Source: Caulochytrium protostelioides
Lineage: Eukaryota > Chytridiomycota > Caulochytriomycetes > Caulochytriales > Caulochytriaceae
NCBI GenBank assembly: GCA_003615045.1
Contig: ML014211.1
Location: 1-64,000 of the forward strand
Direction: 5' to 3'
DNA: 64,000 bases
The notes beneath the pieces were generated by a model that saw only the letters and a list, made by a program, of their open reading frames with translations, did not search any database and had not been told where the DNA came from. The translations under genes and the position numbers were made by a program. Of the stretch, positions 20,942 through 31,060 are shown piece after piece. The stretch's first letter is position 1; the number at the start of each line of letters is the position of its first letter.

Positions 20942-23900
20942 ATGCTGGGCTCCTCGGCGCAGGCGGACGCAGCCGCTTCGCCACCACGATCTTCGGCTGT
21001 TCGCCCGTCAAGAAGCCGCTTAGTGCGCGGGGACCCCGCATCCGCCTCTTCCACGTCACCGGCGATTAATCTCAAGCAGCAAGCGGCCTCCTCGCGCCGT
21101 CGACGCGAAGGCTTGCTGCTCAACGACGAGCCCGCTGAGGAGCGGGCATCCGACACGGCCTCTAACGCGTCGCGTGACGAGATCGAGAGCGATCCGAACG
21201 ATGCATTCCAGGCTGACGAAGACGATGCCATGGACAGCGATCCGGAGGGCACCGAGCACCCTGCCGGCCAGCGGCGTGCTGCGAAGGCGCGCAAAGTACC
21301 TGGCGATGCGGTGGTTCCTCGGAGCAAGAAAGTCACTCCTTCGGGTACAGAGCTCGACAGCTCGTCCTCGTTCTTGACGCTGGTCAAGGACCATCCGTCA
21401 GCAATGGACCACCAGATTGCTATGTGGCACGACGATTTCCAGACCGAGTACCAGGCCGTCGATCCGATGGTCGCCGACCTGACCGAGGAGGGTGTGCCGG
21501 TCCTACCGTCCATGGCCCGCCTCGTCAACTTGGTTCTCGAGACGGCGGGGTGTCAGCCGCTCCCCGAGAGTGTAACCGAGCTCAACGACGAAGACGTGGT
21601 TCGCCAAGAGCTAGTTCGCCAACAAAACGTGCTGCTGAAGCAAAAGAGCGACTTTGACTACCCACTGTTCCACAAGGCGAAGGGACTTAAAGGCGGCGCG
21701 AGCGGCCGCAAGTTCAAAGTTAGCTTCGAAGAATTTTGGGTCAAGTGGATGACCCGCCTGATCCACCAGCCAATGTGGCTCCGCTCGCTGGGTGCGCATA
21801 CAGACATGGACGACACTGAGTGGGCCCACTGGCAGCGCTATGATCCGTTGACAACGCTGCGGCTGTGGACGACCATCATGTCGGTATCGTCCTTCCGTCC
21901 AATGCGCCACACGGGCACCACCGTCACACTGTCGCTCGCTACCGCCTTGGCCGAACACGGTGGCAGTCTTGTAAAGACGCAAGAGATCCTTTCGCGCAAG
22001 ATCGCTGCCTTGGAGGCGCAGTTGGCCAAAGGGTCGGGCTCTCGCGCTAAGCGTCAAGAGCGTCCCCAGGACGCCCAGCTGAAGGCGCTGCAGGAAGAGC
22101 AGCAGTCGACGCAACAGCAACGTCAGCAGGTGGAGAAGCAGCTGCAGGACATCTATGGGACCGTTTTTATTCACCGTTACCGCGATGTCGATCCCGTGCT
22201 TCGCACAGACTGCATCGCGCACCTGGGCCGCTGGCTGCACGCTTTCCCGGCCTACTTTATGAATGCCAACTACCTGCGCTATCTCGGCTGGCTCATTAAC
22301 GATAAAGCCGTCGGCGTGCGTCGTGAGGCGATTCGCACCATGGACCGTCTCACCCGCATTGAGTCCCACCGCCCGGCTATGACGCAGCTCTTGGAACGCT
22401 TTAAGCAGCGATTGGTGGACATGGCTCTACGCGACGTCGATCTCTCGGTGCGGGTGAGTGCCACCGACGTCGCTGTGACGCTCGTGCAGCTCGGCGTGCT
22501 CACCGATGCCGAGCGCGACCTTTTCATAGTATGCAACCTCATCTGTGCCGATGACAGCCGCATGTGCACCTCGCTCTCCGACGTAGCCGTCACGCTGTAT
22601 CAGGATGCATTCGCCAACGACCGCGCTGTCCAGGCGCGTGTGGGCACCGGATCCGCCACCCCGGCCTCTTCGAAGCGGCGCGCCGCGTCGCAGCGTGGGG
22701 CCAGCGGGGGTGCCGGGGATCCCGCCTCTGCGGGGGACGCGGCCTCCTGGCTCACCCTTGCCAAGTTCGTCCTCCACTACCTGGACCTCACGGAAGCCAA
22801 GCGTGGTGCGCTTCTGAAGTCCAACGTGGTGAGCGCGCAGCAGATCTATGACAGCCATCTGGGCCTCCGTACCTCAAGCGGCTCGGGCCGTGTGAGTGCA
22901 AAGGACGCCTCACAGGGCGGCGCGTCCCAGTCTGCGTCCGTGAGCCAAGCGGATGCCGAGGCTGTCGATGAGGAGTGGGAGCGCGATGCGATGGAGTGGC
23001 AAGCCACGCAGAGCGATCGCTTGCGCAGCTGGTTCCGTCAGATTGAGGGCGCACCTCGGTCATCCAACGCGACCCCCGCCACGACGGCGAGCGCCGTCCT
23101 CCCGTCGGATGAAGAAGGCATCGGGTCCTCGCTGTTGGACCCGCTGGCCCAGCGGAACGACGATGTCGCGCTGCTCGTCCACGTCCTGCACAAGACGAAC
23201 AAGCTGGGCTTCATGACCCGCTTAGAGCCGCTGCTCGAGCTTTTGGGTGCCGCGCGCTTCGTCGCGGACACAGAGGCCCTGCCCCGCGTTGCATCGGGCG
23301 CCGTGCTGACCAAGGATGAGGCACTCGTGCTGACGTTGTTTGTCAAACATACGAGCAGCCTGCTCGCCCAGGCCGCCGGGACTCAGGTCCAGAAGCACTT
23401 GGACCTGTACCACCCGATCGCCCGCCGTGTGGCGCGCTTGTGGGAACAGGCGCAGACCTGGTCTAGTGTCCTCCCCACCGATTCGGACGACGCAGTCACT
23501 GAGCCTCTGCGAGGGCAAGCCATTGCACACCACGCGATGGCCCATATCGTGCTTGATGTCATGTCGAGCATCTCGCCGGTGGTGTGGCAAGAGTTCCGAC
23601 TCGAGCAGGATCTTCGTGACGGGCTGGTGCCGGCTCTGCTGCGCACCTACCGCTCCACCATGGACAGCCACCTGCTGGGGCGCATTGCTAGCGCGCTGGG
23701 CAGTGTCATGAATGCTGAGGACAAGGCTGAGGCTGAGGTGGCTCAAGCGACTTCGGCCGCCGCACCGGTCGGTGGCGCAACGACCTCAGTTTACGCGGCC
23801 GGCTCAGCGCTGGCTGTTTTTGGCCGCGCCGGGTTGGAAGCCACGCTGCCGTTGCAGCTCGCGATCCAGTCGCAGGTCCGGGACCTCGTCGAGTCACTTC

Positions 23901-26080
23901 TGAAGGACATTGCTACGAGTCGTCAGGCTGAGGCAATTCCGCAGCTCGACGCAGCGCTGCGCCGCCTGCTGCCCATCATGAGTATGATTGACATGACCAC
24001 GGTTCACTTTCAAGGTCAGAGCCATAGCCAGAGTGATATCGTCGCGTCGGGCGAAGGCCCAACGAGCTCAAGCGACGCGTTGTACGATTTGTTCACGCAG
24101 GTGCTAGATATGCTGCTGAGCGCTAGTGGCGATCTTCCCGGCACGCCGCACTTGTCGACAGCGCGTGACGCGTTGTGCCGCACGCTCGAGGCCATGACGT
24201 CGCTAATTCTATGGTGGAACGCCGCGCTGGACGACGGGCATGCGCCCGTGGCCTCCCGGGCCTCTGAGGACGCCGTCGAAGCCCCGTCCGAAGAAACCGT
24301 CGTGTCGAGCATGGCCGAGCTGCTCCGCGTTTGCGAGGCCCTGTTGCTCAAGGATCCTACGGATCCGCACATCGACTACCCGGCGCAATATCAGGCCGCG
24401 CGCTCCATGTCTTTACTGTACCTGTTCATGACGCCTGAGCAGGTCAAGGCGCAGCAGCGTACGCAGGGCGAGTGGGTCCAGCATCAGCTGATGGTTCACA
24501 TTGATGTCATGGCGGCCTTAGTCGGTCTCGAGGCGAATCCCTTGCGTCTGGGCAAACTGTATGCGACGGACACGACGCCCCTGCAGCTGGCTCACTTGCT
24601 AGACGAGCAGGTCTCAATGCACCACTTTGTGCTGACCCTCATCGGTGATGTCGCGAAACTCGTGCTTCAAGCCCGATTTCAGCCTACGACCCTCGGCTTG
24701 CTGAGTAAGTACATGGGTGTGGGACGCGCTACGTTCGGCGGCTCGGTCACGCACATGGAAATTGCCCCGGTGGTCTACGACACATTGCTGTTCAACGACA
24801 TGTGGGGCGAGATCTGGAGCCAGGTCGCCGAGCGCCTGCTGACCGAACGCCCGAGTTTAGGCCCAGACATGCTGGGCATGATGGTCGTCTCGGCCATGCG
24901 TGGCACGCGTCTCTTCCTGGCCGGCGCCGTGCAGAACATCGACCACGTCGTTGTGCAGTTCCAGTTCGCGCTGCAGCTCTGGCGCAAGCATACCGACATC
25001 ACGACGCAACCCGTTGTCTATAAAGCACTCGAAGTGTTGCTGATGCTCTTGCCGCGCACCGTCCAGGCCATCACGTACCGCATCATTGAGGCGATCAACG
25101 GCTATGATCCGGACCCGTCGCTCGACTACAAGCAGCTGCCCCTGCTGGCCGACGCTGCCCACGCGGATGCCGTAGCGCGCTACTGGAAGCGGTACGACGA
25201 AGACTATTGTCCGACGTACCCGCGTGCGCAGCGGCCCAGAACGCCGGACGCGTTGCGACCCATCTGGGCCGTCTTCACGGCCTACCTACACTTTCTCCAG
25301 CAAGGCGTGCTGCGCCACCCGGTGCTCGCAGCTGACACGGAGACCCAGACCAAGACCCGCACGCTGATGGGGCAGCTGAGCGACTACATGGAGCGCTCGT
25401 TCACGGTTGAAGGCGTACGCCCGACACCGCGCGACCCGGCGTGGTCCGAGTACTACCGGATGCGCCAGATGCTTGCAGGCCAGCAGCCACGCGGCTTGGG
25501 CGGCGCGCCCGCGGCCTTACCGGCCACAGCGGCTAAATCGACCAAATCCAAATCGAAGGCCGCCAAGGCCAAGACAGCGCCCCGGAAGAAGCGTCGCTCT
25601 CGCATCACGGCTTTGGACGAAGACGACGAGGACGACGAAGATGCCGCTGCGTCTACCTCTCGCAGCGGCCGCACGACGCTGTCGGCCGCGATGGGCTTGA
25701 GTCGTCGCAACTTGGCGGGCGGCGTGATCTCGCAGACGCCGCCGGCCGCGGCTCTGCCGCGTCGCCGGTCGGCGCGCCGCTCGAGCGGCGGGCTGGCCCG
25801 CGGCGGGTATGCTGAAGCCGGATCGAGTGACGACGATGACCGCGAACACGACGAGATTGAAGAGGATGAGGAGCCTGGAATGAGCGGCCTCGAGGACGAC
25901 GCTGGCGAGACGGCGATGAAGACAACGCAGGCCATGTATGCGTTCCAGCACGAGCGACTCGACGCGGGGTCGCCCTCGAGCACCGTCGACGCAGGGGACG
26001 ACGTCACGTCAGATGCGTCGGAAGACGATCTGGCCGCACCGGCGCCGCCGGCCAAAAAGATCCGTCGTGTCCAGATCTGA
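20942..26080 (+). CDS. SCC3: Cohesin subunit STAG/Scc3 (stromalin)
   Basis: The HEAT-repeat subunit that binds the Scc1 kleisin and DNA and is needed for sister-chromatid cohesion. The ATG at 20942 gives 1712 residues, longer than yeast Scc3 (about 1150) or human STAG (about 1260). Residues 1-150 are disordered and mixed-charge. The conserved core includes the stromalin domain at about 405-490 (RYRDVDPVLRTDCIAHLGRW and NANYLRYLGWLINDKAVGVR), which is diagnostic. HEAT-like helices continue to about 1500. The C-terminal 200 residues are disordered, with basic clusters (KKRRSR), acidic runs and a basic end (KKIRRVQI) that could serve as nuclear signals. The frame is open 13 codons upstream without ATG, ending at a CAG that resembles a splice acceptor, so a short first exon cannot be excluded. 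Confidence 0.93.
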   Translation: MLGSSAQADAAASPPRSSAVRPSRSRLVRGDPASASSTSPAINLKQQAASSRRRREGLLLNDEPAEERASDTASNASRDEIESDPNDAFQADEDDAMDSDPEGTEHPAGQRRAAKARKVPGDAVVPRSKKVTPSGTELDSSSSFLTLVKDHPSAMDHQIAMWHDDFQTEYQAVDPMVADLTEEGVPVLPSMARLVNLVLETAGCQPLPESVTELNDEDVVRQELVRQQNVLLKQKSDFDYPLFHKAKGLKGGASGRKFKVSFEEFWVKWMTRLIHQPMWLRSLGAHTDMDDTEWAHWQRYDPLTTLRLWTTIMSVSSFRPMRHTGTTVTLSLATALAEHGGSLVKTQEILSRKIAALEAQLAKGSGSRAKRQERPQDAQLKALQEEQQSTQQQRQQVEKQLQDIYGTVFIHRYRDVDPVLRTDCIAHLGRWLHAFPAYFMNANYLRYLGWLINDKAVGVRREAIRTMDRLTRIESHRPAMTQLLERFKQRLVDMALRDVDLSVRVSATDVAVTLVQLGVLTDAERDLFIVCNLICADDSRMCTSLSDVAVTLYQDAFANDRAVQARVGTGSATPASSKRRAASQRGASGGAGDPASAGDAASWLTLAKFVLHYLDLTEAKRGALLKSNVVSAQQIYDSHLGLRTSSGSGRVSAKDASQGGASQSASVSQADAEAVDEEWERDAMEWQATQSDRLRSWFRQIEGAPRSSNATPATTASAVLPSDEEGIGSSLLDPLAQRNDDVALLVHVLHKTNKLGFMTRLEPLLELLGAARFVADTEALPRVASGAVLTKDEALVLTLFVKHTSSLLAQAAGTQVQKHLDLYHPIARRVARLWEQAQTWSSVLPTDSDDAVTEPLRGQAIAHHAMAHIVLDVMSSISPVVWQEFRLEQDLRDGLVPALLRTYRSTMDSHLLGRIASALGSVMNAEDKAEAEVAQATSAAAPVGGATTSVYAAGSALAVFGRAGLEATLPLQLAIQSQVRDLVESLLKDIATSRQAEAIPQLDAALRRLLPIMSMIDMTTVHFQGQSHSQSDIVASGEGPTSSSDALYDLFTQVLDMLLSASGDLPGTPHLSTARDALCRTLEAMTSLILWWNAALDDGHAPVASRASEDAVEAPSEETVVSSMAELLRVCEALLLKDPTDPHIDYPAQYQAARSMSLLYLFMTPEQVKAQQRTQGEWVQHQLMVHIDVMAALVGLEANPLRLGKLYATDTTPLQLAHLLDEQVSMHHFVLTLIGDVAKLVLQARFQPTTLGLLSKYMGVGRATFGGSVTHMEIAPVVYDTLLFNDMWGEIWSQVAERLLTERPSLGPDMLGMMVVSAMRGTRLFLAGAVQNIDHVVVQFQFALQLWRKHTDITTQPVVYKALEVLLMLLPRTVQAITYRIIEAINGYDPDPSLDYKQLPLLADAAHADAVARYWKRYDEDYCPTYPRAQRPRTPDALRPIWAVFTAYLHFLQQGVLRHPVLAADTETQTKTRTLMGQLSDYMERSFTVEGVRPTPRDPAWSEYYRMRQMLAGQQPRGLGGAPAALPATAAKSTKSKSKAAKAKTAPRKKRRSRITALDEDDEDDEDAAASTSRSGRTTLSAAMGLSRRNLAGGVISQTPPAAALPRRRSARRSSGGLARGGYAEAGSSDDDDREHDEIEEDEEPGMSGLEDDAGETAMKTTQAMYAFQHERLDAGSPSSTVDAGDDVTSDASEDDLAAPAPPAKKIRRVQI

Positions 26081-26285
26081 TCTGATCTGATCTAATTCGA
26101 TTGATTAATTGCGTTCAAATCGGATCCGTCGTCGGTTCATCTGATCCGTCCATGTTTCGACGACTTCATGCTGTAGACCCTTCCATGCTGTAGCCGTCGA
26201 AAAAATTTGTAAGCTCTGATAGTTTGTTCGTTTTGATTTTTGTCTGGTGCTGAATAAGCGCTTCTTATTAGACGTCACGCGGCGT

Positions 26286-28733
26286 TTACATGACCAGCGC
26301 GCGCGCCAGATTGCGCGTGAGCGCGAGCGTCAGGAGCCGCTGGAACTCGTCGCGATCGCCGATAACAGCGAGCAGACGTGGCGGGTACGCGGGCGCCTGG
26401 AGGGCGGCAAGGTTGGCGGCAACGGGGCAGCCGCGGGCGGCCCGGCAGGCGGCCGCTGCGGCCGCGGGTGTGGGGGCCGGCGCTGTCCGCAGCAGAAATG
26501 TCTCGAGACAGGCCATCAGATCCCGGGTCTGCGCGGCGTTAAACACGGGCACGTTGGTATCCTCGAGCAGCGGCACGGCTTTGAGCAGCAGCAGCGGCTC
26601 GTACATGGGCGGCGTGACCGGCGCCGTGCCCGTGGCCGTATGACCAGCGAGCATGTGCCACAGCTGCTGGGCCGCGTCGTGTGAACGGTCGGCATCATGG
26701 GCGCGCTGGAACTGGTCGTACGCGTTGAGGAACACCAGGAACGGGTGCGCGGTGAGATAGCGCGTGTCCTGGAGCGCCACCACGAGCGACGAATAGCCCG
26801 AGCGGTCGTCGGTGTTCAGGTAGTCCGTCATGAGCTCGGTACAGATGGTTTCGACCAGCTCCGGCGCGTCCGCGTCTAAGGCGTGGCAGATGGCGTCGGC
26901 CAGCAGCCCCTCATCCTTGGCACGGCGCGCTTGCACGAGGTGAATGCGTCGTGCTACGTCACGGAAGTGGTAGCGCTGGCACAGATACAGCAGCTGCGTC
27001 ACCGACAGCGGCTGGTCTGGCGTCTGGCGCTCGAGCCAGCTGTACAGTAAGGGGCCACCCTGTACCGGACATGTCTCCAGATACGCGCGGCCAGCGGCCA
27101 CCGTCGCCGGGTCCTGCAGCAAACGCTGGCTATAGTCGACGATCAGCCCTTCGCGGATCTCCTCGCGCGAGGGTGCCGCCGCCGCCGTGGTCGTCGCCGC
27201 TGTCGTCGTAGTGCCGGCCATCTCGGCATCCCCCGCGGCGGCGGCACCCGCCATCCGCTTGCGCGACGCGGTGCCCGAGGATGCAGTCGTGCGGTCGTTG
27301 CCAAAATCGCGCGTGTCGTCCTCGAAGCCGAGATTCAACTTGGCGAGCATGTCTTGGAGGTGGGCGCCGAGCCACCAGTCGAGATTAGAGCTGTGGCGAA
27401 CCGCATCGTTGATCTCCCAGCGCAGGAGATGGATCAGAATGCGCTCGCTCAGTACGAAGCTGGAGGGCGGCGCGTCAGCGGTCGAGGCTGACGCGTCCAT
27501 CAAGGGCGCGGTAAGGGCTTCGAAGCGCGACAGCGGATGAATCAACTCATAGACCTTGATGAGGGGATTGGTATAGAAGGCGAGCGCGAGCATCGCGTCG
27601 CACCAATCATGTGCGGCCTCCGTAATCGCGGTTTCACGGCCTTCCATGATGCGGAGCAAGCGCGCGATCTGCAACTTGTCGGCGCGCGCACACGTATAGT
27701 GCGGGGCCGCGGTCGCGTCATCCAGATCGGCTGCGACGCGTTTTTCCATCGCGACCACACCGTGGTGCCACGTGTTCCAGGTCTTGATGAACACCGTCTG
27801 CGAGCGCGCAGCTTGACCAACGTCCGGCAGCGTCTCGAGTACGTGGCGCAGCTCGTCCAAGATCGGTTCCGCCGAAGCGCTACTCTCCGAAAGCGCATGC
27901 GTCAGCAGCTGCCGTGCTGACCGGATATCCCCACGAACCAGGAGGGTCTCCAGGACGGGCCAAAAGCCAGGCAGCGACCGCGCCGTTTGAGTCGCCAGCA
28001 GCGCCTCGAGCTGACCACGCGCGAGAAGCGGGTGCGGCCGGTTCTGGCTGCGCCACGCGAGCAGCGACGCCAACATCGCGCCGGGGAGGTCGTCCGTCTC
28101 GATCAGGCACTCCATCAGATGCCAGATCCGGTGAAGCAGGGCAAAGCGGTCGGCGTCCGCCGGCCGCGTGACAGGCGCGTGCGGCGACGGCATCGCGCGC
28201 CGCATTTCTTCGCGATAACTCCGGCTGATCGCCATCACATCCTCCACCGTCGGCACGCCGCTGCTACCGCCACGATACGCGTCGTCGCCGTCGTCGTCCG
28301 CATCCGATGCGGCTGCCATGGCACCGCCGTTGCGGCGCGCGCGCTTCGGACCCGAGCGGACAGCCGTCCACAGCTGCTGTAGCTGCATGTAGAGTCCGAG
28401 CGTCGCATGAATAAAGGGCCGGTCATGCACAGCAAACGCCGGCAGCAGCTTGCCCGAGTAAACGTTCTGGTCCTGCGGGTGATGCGGCGTCGACGGGGCG
28501 CCCGGACGCGGCGCGTGGCGCGCCGCCATGAACGCGGTCATGGTCTGCGGGCCCGCGGGCTGGAAGGCAATGCGGATGCCGCGGTTCTGCGCGCGCAGTG
28601 CGGGATACCGCTGCGGTGGGCAGATGCCGAGCCGTGTTTCGCGAGCGTATGTTAAATCGTGCGCGACATCGCGGACCAGCGCGTCGTTAGCGGCATCCGA
28701 CACCACCGCGGCCGCCGGCGACGGCGCCACCAT
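26286..28733 (-). CDS. NUP85: Nuclear pore protein Nup85 (Y-complex)
   Basis: A scaffold nucleoporin of the Nup84/Nup107 Y-complex and direct partner of Seh1. It is 815 residues from the ATG at 28731-28733 (human NUP85 is 656). The protein is almost wholly alpha-helical. Diagnostic stretches are LDWWLGAHLQDMLAKLNLGF (matching the WW..AHL.DLL region), REGLIVDYSQRLLQDPATV, the Y-L-C-Q-R helix, and the end MYEPLLLLKAVPLLED, FNAAQTRDLMACLETF and LTLALTRNLARALVM, which match human EQTYELMRCLE and LSLARNLARAI. A loop at about 475-510 is low-complexity Ala/Thr. The usual N-terminal beta-blade is not evident in this frame. A high-GC3 frame just upstream (about 28735-28880) may be its missing N-terminus. 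Confidence 0.9.
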   Translation of the reverse strand: MVAPSPAAAVVSDAANDALVRDVAHDLTYARETRLGICPPQRYPALRAQNRGIRIAFQPAGPQTMTAFMAARHAPRPGAPSTPHHPQDQNVYSGKLLPAFAVHDRPFIHATLGLYMQLQQLWTAVRSGPKRARRNGGAMAAASDADDDGDDAYRGGSSGVPTVEDVMAISRSYREEMRRAMPSPHAPVTRPADADRFALLHRIWHLMECLIETDDLPGAMLASLLAWRSQNRPHPLLARGQLEALLATQTARSLPGFWPVLETLLVRGDIRSARQLLTHALSESSASAEPILDELRHVLETLPDVGQAARSQTVFIKTWNTWHHGVVAMEKRVAADLDDATAAPHYTCARADKLQIARLLRIMEGRETAITEAAHDWCDAMLALAFYTNPLIKVYELIHPLSRFEALTAPLMDASASTADAPPSSFVLSERILIHLLRWEINDAVRHSSNLDWWLGAHLQDMLAKLNLGFEDDTRDFGNDRTTASSGTASRKRMAGAAAAGDAEMAGTTTTAATTTAAAAPSREEIREGLIVDYSQRLLQDPATVAAGRAYLETCPVQGGPLLYSWLERQTPDQPLSVTQLLYLCQRYHFRDVARRIHLVQARRAKDEGLLADAICHALDADAPELVETICTELMTDYLNTDDRSGYSSLVVALQDTRYLTAHPFLVFLNAYDQFQRAHDADRSHDAAQQLWHMLAGHTATGTAPVTPPMYEPLLLLKAVPLLEDTNVPVFNAAQTRDLMACLETFLLRTAPAPTPAAAAAACRAARGCPVAANLAALQAPAYPPRLLAVIGDRDEFQRLLTLALTRNLARALVM

Positions 28734-29069
28734 GGTGGTCGTAGTCGAGGTCGTGGATGTCGTCGTCAGCGGAGATGAAGTGCTTCACGCTCGGGTGCCA
28801 GACGATGCACGTGGCGCGTCGCCCGGAGACGCTGCGGCTGTCGTGACCCGATGGGAGTCCGGAAGTGGTATCGGAGTCAGCTCAAGCGCGGCCGGCCTCC
28901 AGCGGGGAAAAGCGTCCAGAAACCAGGAAACCGTAGGCAGGGTGCGCTGGCGGACCCATGTGCCACTGCGGTATGGGGACCGATGTCGTCTCGTTGGCAC
29001 GGTGAAGAATGCTGCTACTGGTGATCGACGCGGTCAACACGTTATGAGCGGAGATCCCGGACTTCCATG

Positions 29070-29415
29070 GAATAGAAGCTCTCCGAGACAACTTAACACG
29101 AACACTATGATCCCTTTGCTGCTCCCAGGGGGTCCCCCAAGGAGTCCGTCCACATTTGGTTGAGCGCCGGATGCGCCGGATGCCTGCCAGTAGCTGCAAC
29201 CTGTCTTGCCCGGGGATGTGGCACAGCGCCACATGCCTGACGAGCGAGACCAGGCAACGCCTGACGTTCATGGCAGCACTGTGGTCATGGTTTACGAACT
29301 TGCCGTTGGTCGAATGACACGACCGCAAACATCTGGCCACAGCCTTCGTGCGCCGATTTTGTACTTTTATCAAGACGGGATCCATCTCGGCGCATGCACC
29401 TGGGTCGTCCGAGAC
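29070..29415 (-). pseudogene. Decayed Fanzor/TnpB-like C-terminus (copy B)
   Basis: The minus strand encodes DPGACAEMDP, a Cys-bearing stretch (RCLRSCHSTN), then GKFVNHDHSAAMNVRRCL at about 29257-29305, parallel to copies A, C and D. The catalytic-type N-R-D is N-H-D here, so the active-site motif is damaged. The frame runs on through HIPGQDRLQLLAG into a G/C-rich hairpin at 29122-29144 also present in copy C. There is no N-terminal domain or start codon. The order of a Cys-x-x-Cys-like element before the N-(R)-D-x-x-A-A motif is that of the TnpB/Fanzor zinc ribbon and RuvC-III. Confidence 0.6.
29122..29144 (-). other. Hairpin downstream of copy B (candidate RNA element)
   Basis: Read on the minus strand, a 23-nt sequence folds into a hairpin with nine pairs, one of them T-G, one internal T-T mismatch and a GAC triloop. 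Copy C has the same length, loop and mismatch position. Confidence 0.55.
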
Positions 29416-29849
29416 TTGCCGACCACTATGGTATAAAAACGTCGAGCACACGCCTTGTACGCTCGAGATGTTGGAACGGAGAGCTCACCCCCTCCGCCGG
29501 GGGAAAACTTGGCCGCGCTATAGGTGACCACCACGGGCTTCTTCTCCATGGCCGCCCCGTCGGCGACGCGTGTTCAAGAACTGGGCAAACACGCGCTGCT
29601 TGCTACTGTACAGCCGCAGGCGCTGGCGTGCCCAGCGCGGCATCAGATACTCGACCCACAGCGGTTCGCACGGGGCGAGTCGCCCCCCAGGAGTCGGCGA
29701 TGCGCGGTGCGTGCCGCGAGCGCCGTGCCTGAGGCGAGGTGGCGATAGCATCGACGACAACAGTCATTATGGCGACATCGGTGACGGTGACCGCGGTGAC
29801 AGATGAAGCCACCGCATTGAGTTTGGCTATGATCTGCATGGCGAGAAGG

Positions 29850-31060
29850 GATGATGTAATTCTTAATAAAGTCTGATATTTGTTAAATTCCTTATGTTGG
29901 GTTCTGTTGCCGTCGGCCGTTTGTTGTCGTCTGTTGATTGTCCGGTGTTTACCATTGGGCAGGAATCGTGCCGAACTGCGCCCAACGCATCTTGCAAATC
30001 AACTGCTCGTCAGGTTGAACAGTGCCGTGTTCCCCTGCGTAGAAATGATTCGAGTTCAAGTTCCATCGGAACTGGAACGTTCCCAACATGAGCTCTTCAT
30101 ATGCGGCTGGGAACTCCGTAAAGTATACCAAGATCAACCCCACAGATTTCACCTTACGGTGATCTTGGTTCCTCAACCTAACGGCCAGATTGGTGGCCTT
30201 TCCAGCGTAGACAGCGACCGCATAGTCATGAGATTTATCCTTTCGGAAAGCGATGTACACGCCGGATTGATTGAAAAGAATATCATCTTCCGGCCACTCC
30301 TCGTAATTCGACTTGTACACTTGGAAGTCGCGAAAAAATTGGTTTGTGTTGATAGAGATCTTGTTCACTGGCAGGCGGCCCATTTTCAGGATTGATAATG
30401 GCGAAGGTGCGTCCTCAGGTTTGCGGCATCAGCCGATGTGATAATAGGCAACGGTAGCTGTGCCACTGGAATCCTCAAACGGGGCAATGTGACCTGCAGC
30501 GCTTTTGTGCGTTTGCGTCTTGCTTTGCGGAGGGCTAAGTCTTCGGACGCCGATCGTCGGGAACTAACGCTGATGCTCACGAGTCGTTTTCAATGGCATT
30601 CAATGTAATCGGTGGTCGAATTGGTGATTGGCGGCTGAGTAGTCCAAATGTCTCTCTGAACGGTTGGAATATCTGTTGAGGGTGACACGCGTGATAAGCG
30701 ATGCTCATGGATGCATAGGGAACATACGCCATCTCCGATGATCCGAAGATTCCGTATTGCCTACAGCATGCTTTGCATGAAATGATAACCTTGAAGCTTT
30801 CTTGACATAGCTATCGTATCTCTTTTTATATATGAAAGGAGGCCGTCGGGAACTCTTACCACCACCTAGCTTTGACAGACCGACGTGAAAAAGTGTGAAC
30901 AGCTGCGCTGGTTCATTTCATTCATCACTTTCAGTTCAGTTCATCTCGCCTCATTTCTTGTAGCACGGGGGCTTGAAGAATCCAAGCCTCTAAACATGCT
31001 TTGATGAGCTCAAAACATTGTTATCACTCATTCTCTCCTACTCTTGACCAACCGCGATCT
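29850..31060. mobile_element. A+T-richer island, possible composite insertion
   Basis: Visibly lower G+C than the rest of the window (near or below half by eye). It holds the GIY-YIG-like gene and is bordered by nuclease remnants B (minus) and C (plus), whose 3' ends point outward. No target-site duplication or clean terminal repeats were identified, so the element call is an inference. Confidence 0.4.
29949..30383 (-). CDS. Small GIY-YIG-like nuclease-domain protein
   Basis: A 144-residue frame in a locally A+T-richer island. The GIY-YIG pattern is readable: SGVYIAF (GIY equivalent, 40-46), AVYAGKATNLAVRLRNQ (YIG equivalent at 59-61 with the following Arg69 and Arg71), His75, then a Glu in PAAYEELML (96-97) and an Asn in RWNLN (108-110). 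The spacing fits GIY-YIG endonucleases, although YAG replaces YIG and the Tyr and Arg positions need alignment. Codon use is much more A/T-ending than in neighbouring genes, suggesting foreign or recent origin. A basic 64-codon frame just upstream on the same strand (30386-30580, no ATG) is offset by one base and could be a frameshifted or spliced N-terminus. A role in DNA cleavage is inferred only. Confidence 0.55.
   Translation of the reverse strand: MGRLPVNKISINTNQFFRDFQVYKSNYEEWPEDDILFNQSGVYIAFRKDKSHDYAVAVYAGKATNLAVRLRNQDHRKVKSVGLILVYFTEFPAAYEELMLGTFQFRWNLNSNHFYAGEHGTVQPDEQLICKMRWAQFGTIPAQW

Larger units (their letters stand above)
28734..29948. other. Intergenic with Fanzor-like copy B
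   Basis: Between the Nup85 5' end and the 3' end of the GIY-YIG-like gene. It contains a coding-like alternative-frame segment next to Nup85 and the decayed nuclease copy B on the minus strand. Confidence 0.5.
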
